Of a stretch of 64,000 bases of DNA, positions 63,952 to 64,000 are shown one piece after another. The notes under the pieces were generated by a model. The model was not told where the DNA came from. It made no database searches and was given only the letters and a program-made list of their open reading frames with translations. Origin of the DNA: Solimonas sp041659605 (GTDB lineage: Bacteria > Pseudomonadota > Gammaproteobacteria > Nevskiales > Nevskiaceae); the NCBI GenBank assembly GCA_041659605.1, contig JBAZXW010000016.1:30201-94200 (forward strand). The letters run 5' to 3'. The position numbers were made by a program, and so were the translations under genes. Position 1 is the first letter of the stretch, and the number at the start of each line of letters is the position of its first letter.

Positions 63952-64000
63952 GGCAAGACCCCTCCACAGGAAGTGTGTCCACTGTGGCGGGGGACACCTT

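Overview
The window is GC-rich (roughly two-thirds G+C) chromosomal DNA from a gammaproteobacterium, most plausibly from the Xanthomonadales/Nevskiales side of the class. This rests on gene content and order: tsaD/rpsU/yqeY/dnaG/rpoD, uppP/SH3 (YgiM-like)/cca/slt, topA/smg/dprA/lysM divergent from def/fmt, and glnA/ntrBC. The species cannot be named from the sequence alone. I saw no rRNA, tRNA, CRISPR array, prophage or complete insertion sequence. Almost every base is coding and no gene-free stretch exceeds about 220 bp.

Layout. 1-8.0 kb is a sulfide/persulfide detoxification island. A five-gene minus-strand operon (BigR/SqrR-type persulfide sensor, DUF442 sulfur transferase, DUF2892 membrane protein, RND adaptor, RND pump cut by the window edge) diverges from sulfide:quinone oxidoreductase, a small secreted protein, a DUF3365 haem protein and a persulfide dioxygenase. 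8.1-11.5 kb holds a CnoX-like thioredoxin, an alpha/beta hydrolase, two small membrane proteins and an XRE/MmyB regulator with a clear operator palindrome. 11.6-16.2 kb is the nitrogen cluster glnA, DUF4124, ntrB, ntrC, with a sigma54 promoter before glnA and an NtrC-like box before ntrB. 16.4-24.7 kb carries beta-carbonic anhydrase, a CPA2 antiporter, and glyQ and glyS split by a secreted protein gene and katG. 24.7-31.4 kb is gmhB, folB, tsaD, rpsU, yqeY, dnaG and rpoD. 31.4-38.3 kb holds two YfaZ-like outer-membrane proteins, two monohaem cytochromes c, ppx/ppk and an EcsC-family gene with a MITE-like element at its start. 38.5-50.4 kb mixes DNA repair, a pteridine-reductase-like SDR, uppP, cca, slt, a TSUP permease, oxyR, hemF and tsaC. 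50.4-57.7 kb is topA, smg, dprA, lysM, def, fmt. 57.7-61.0 kb is one large MASE1-PAS-GGDEF-EAL protein. 61.2-64 kb is a two-gene operon of secreted, repeat-containing proteins.

How the genes connect. SQR oxidises sulfide and passes sulfane sulfur on. The DUF442 protein and the dioxygenase are two halves of the Blh protein, encoded here on opposite sides of the regulator. BigR would sense persulfide, and the RND pump is co-transcribed with it. OxyR (C199/C208 conserved) and KatG form a peroxide-response pair. GlnA/NtrB/NtrC form the nitrogen-control loop.

Most unusual observations: (i) DnaG lacks all four zinc ligands of its zinc-binding domain although the alignment with the E. coli protein is gap-free there, and GmhB and TopA also lack their usual zinc cysteines; (ii) three REPIN-like palindromes have GTAG ends that supply the TAG stop codon of a flanking gene; (iii) a 166-bp hairpin element with long terminal inverted repeats; (iv) a COG2521-like methyltransferase best known from archaea; (v) an Ada-type repair gene with a damaged N-terminus.
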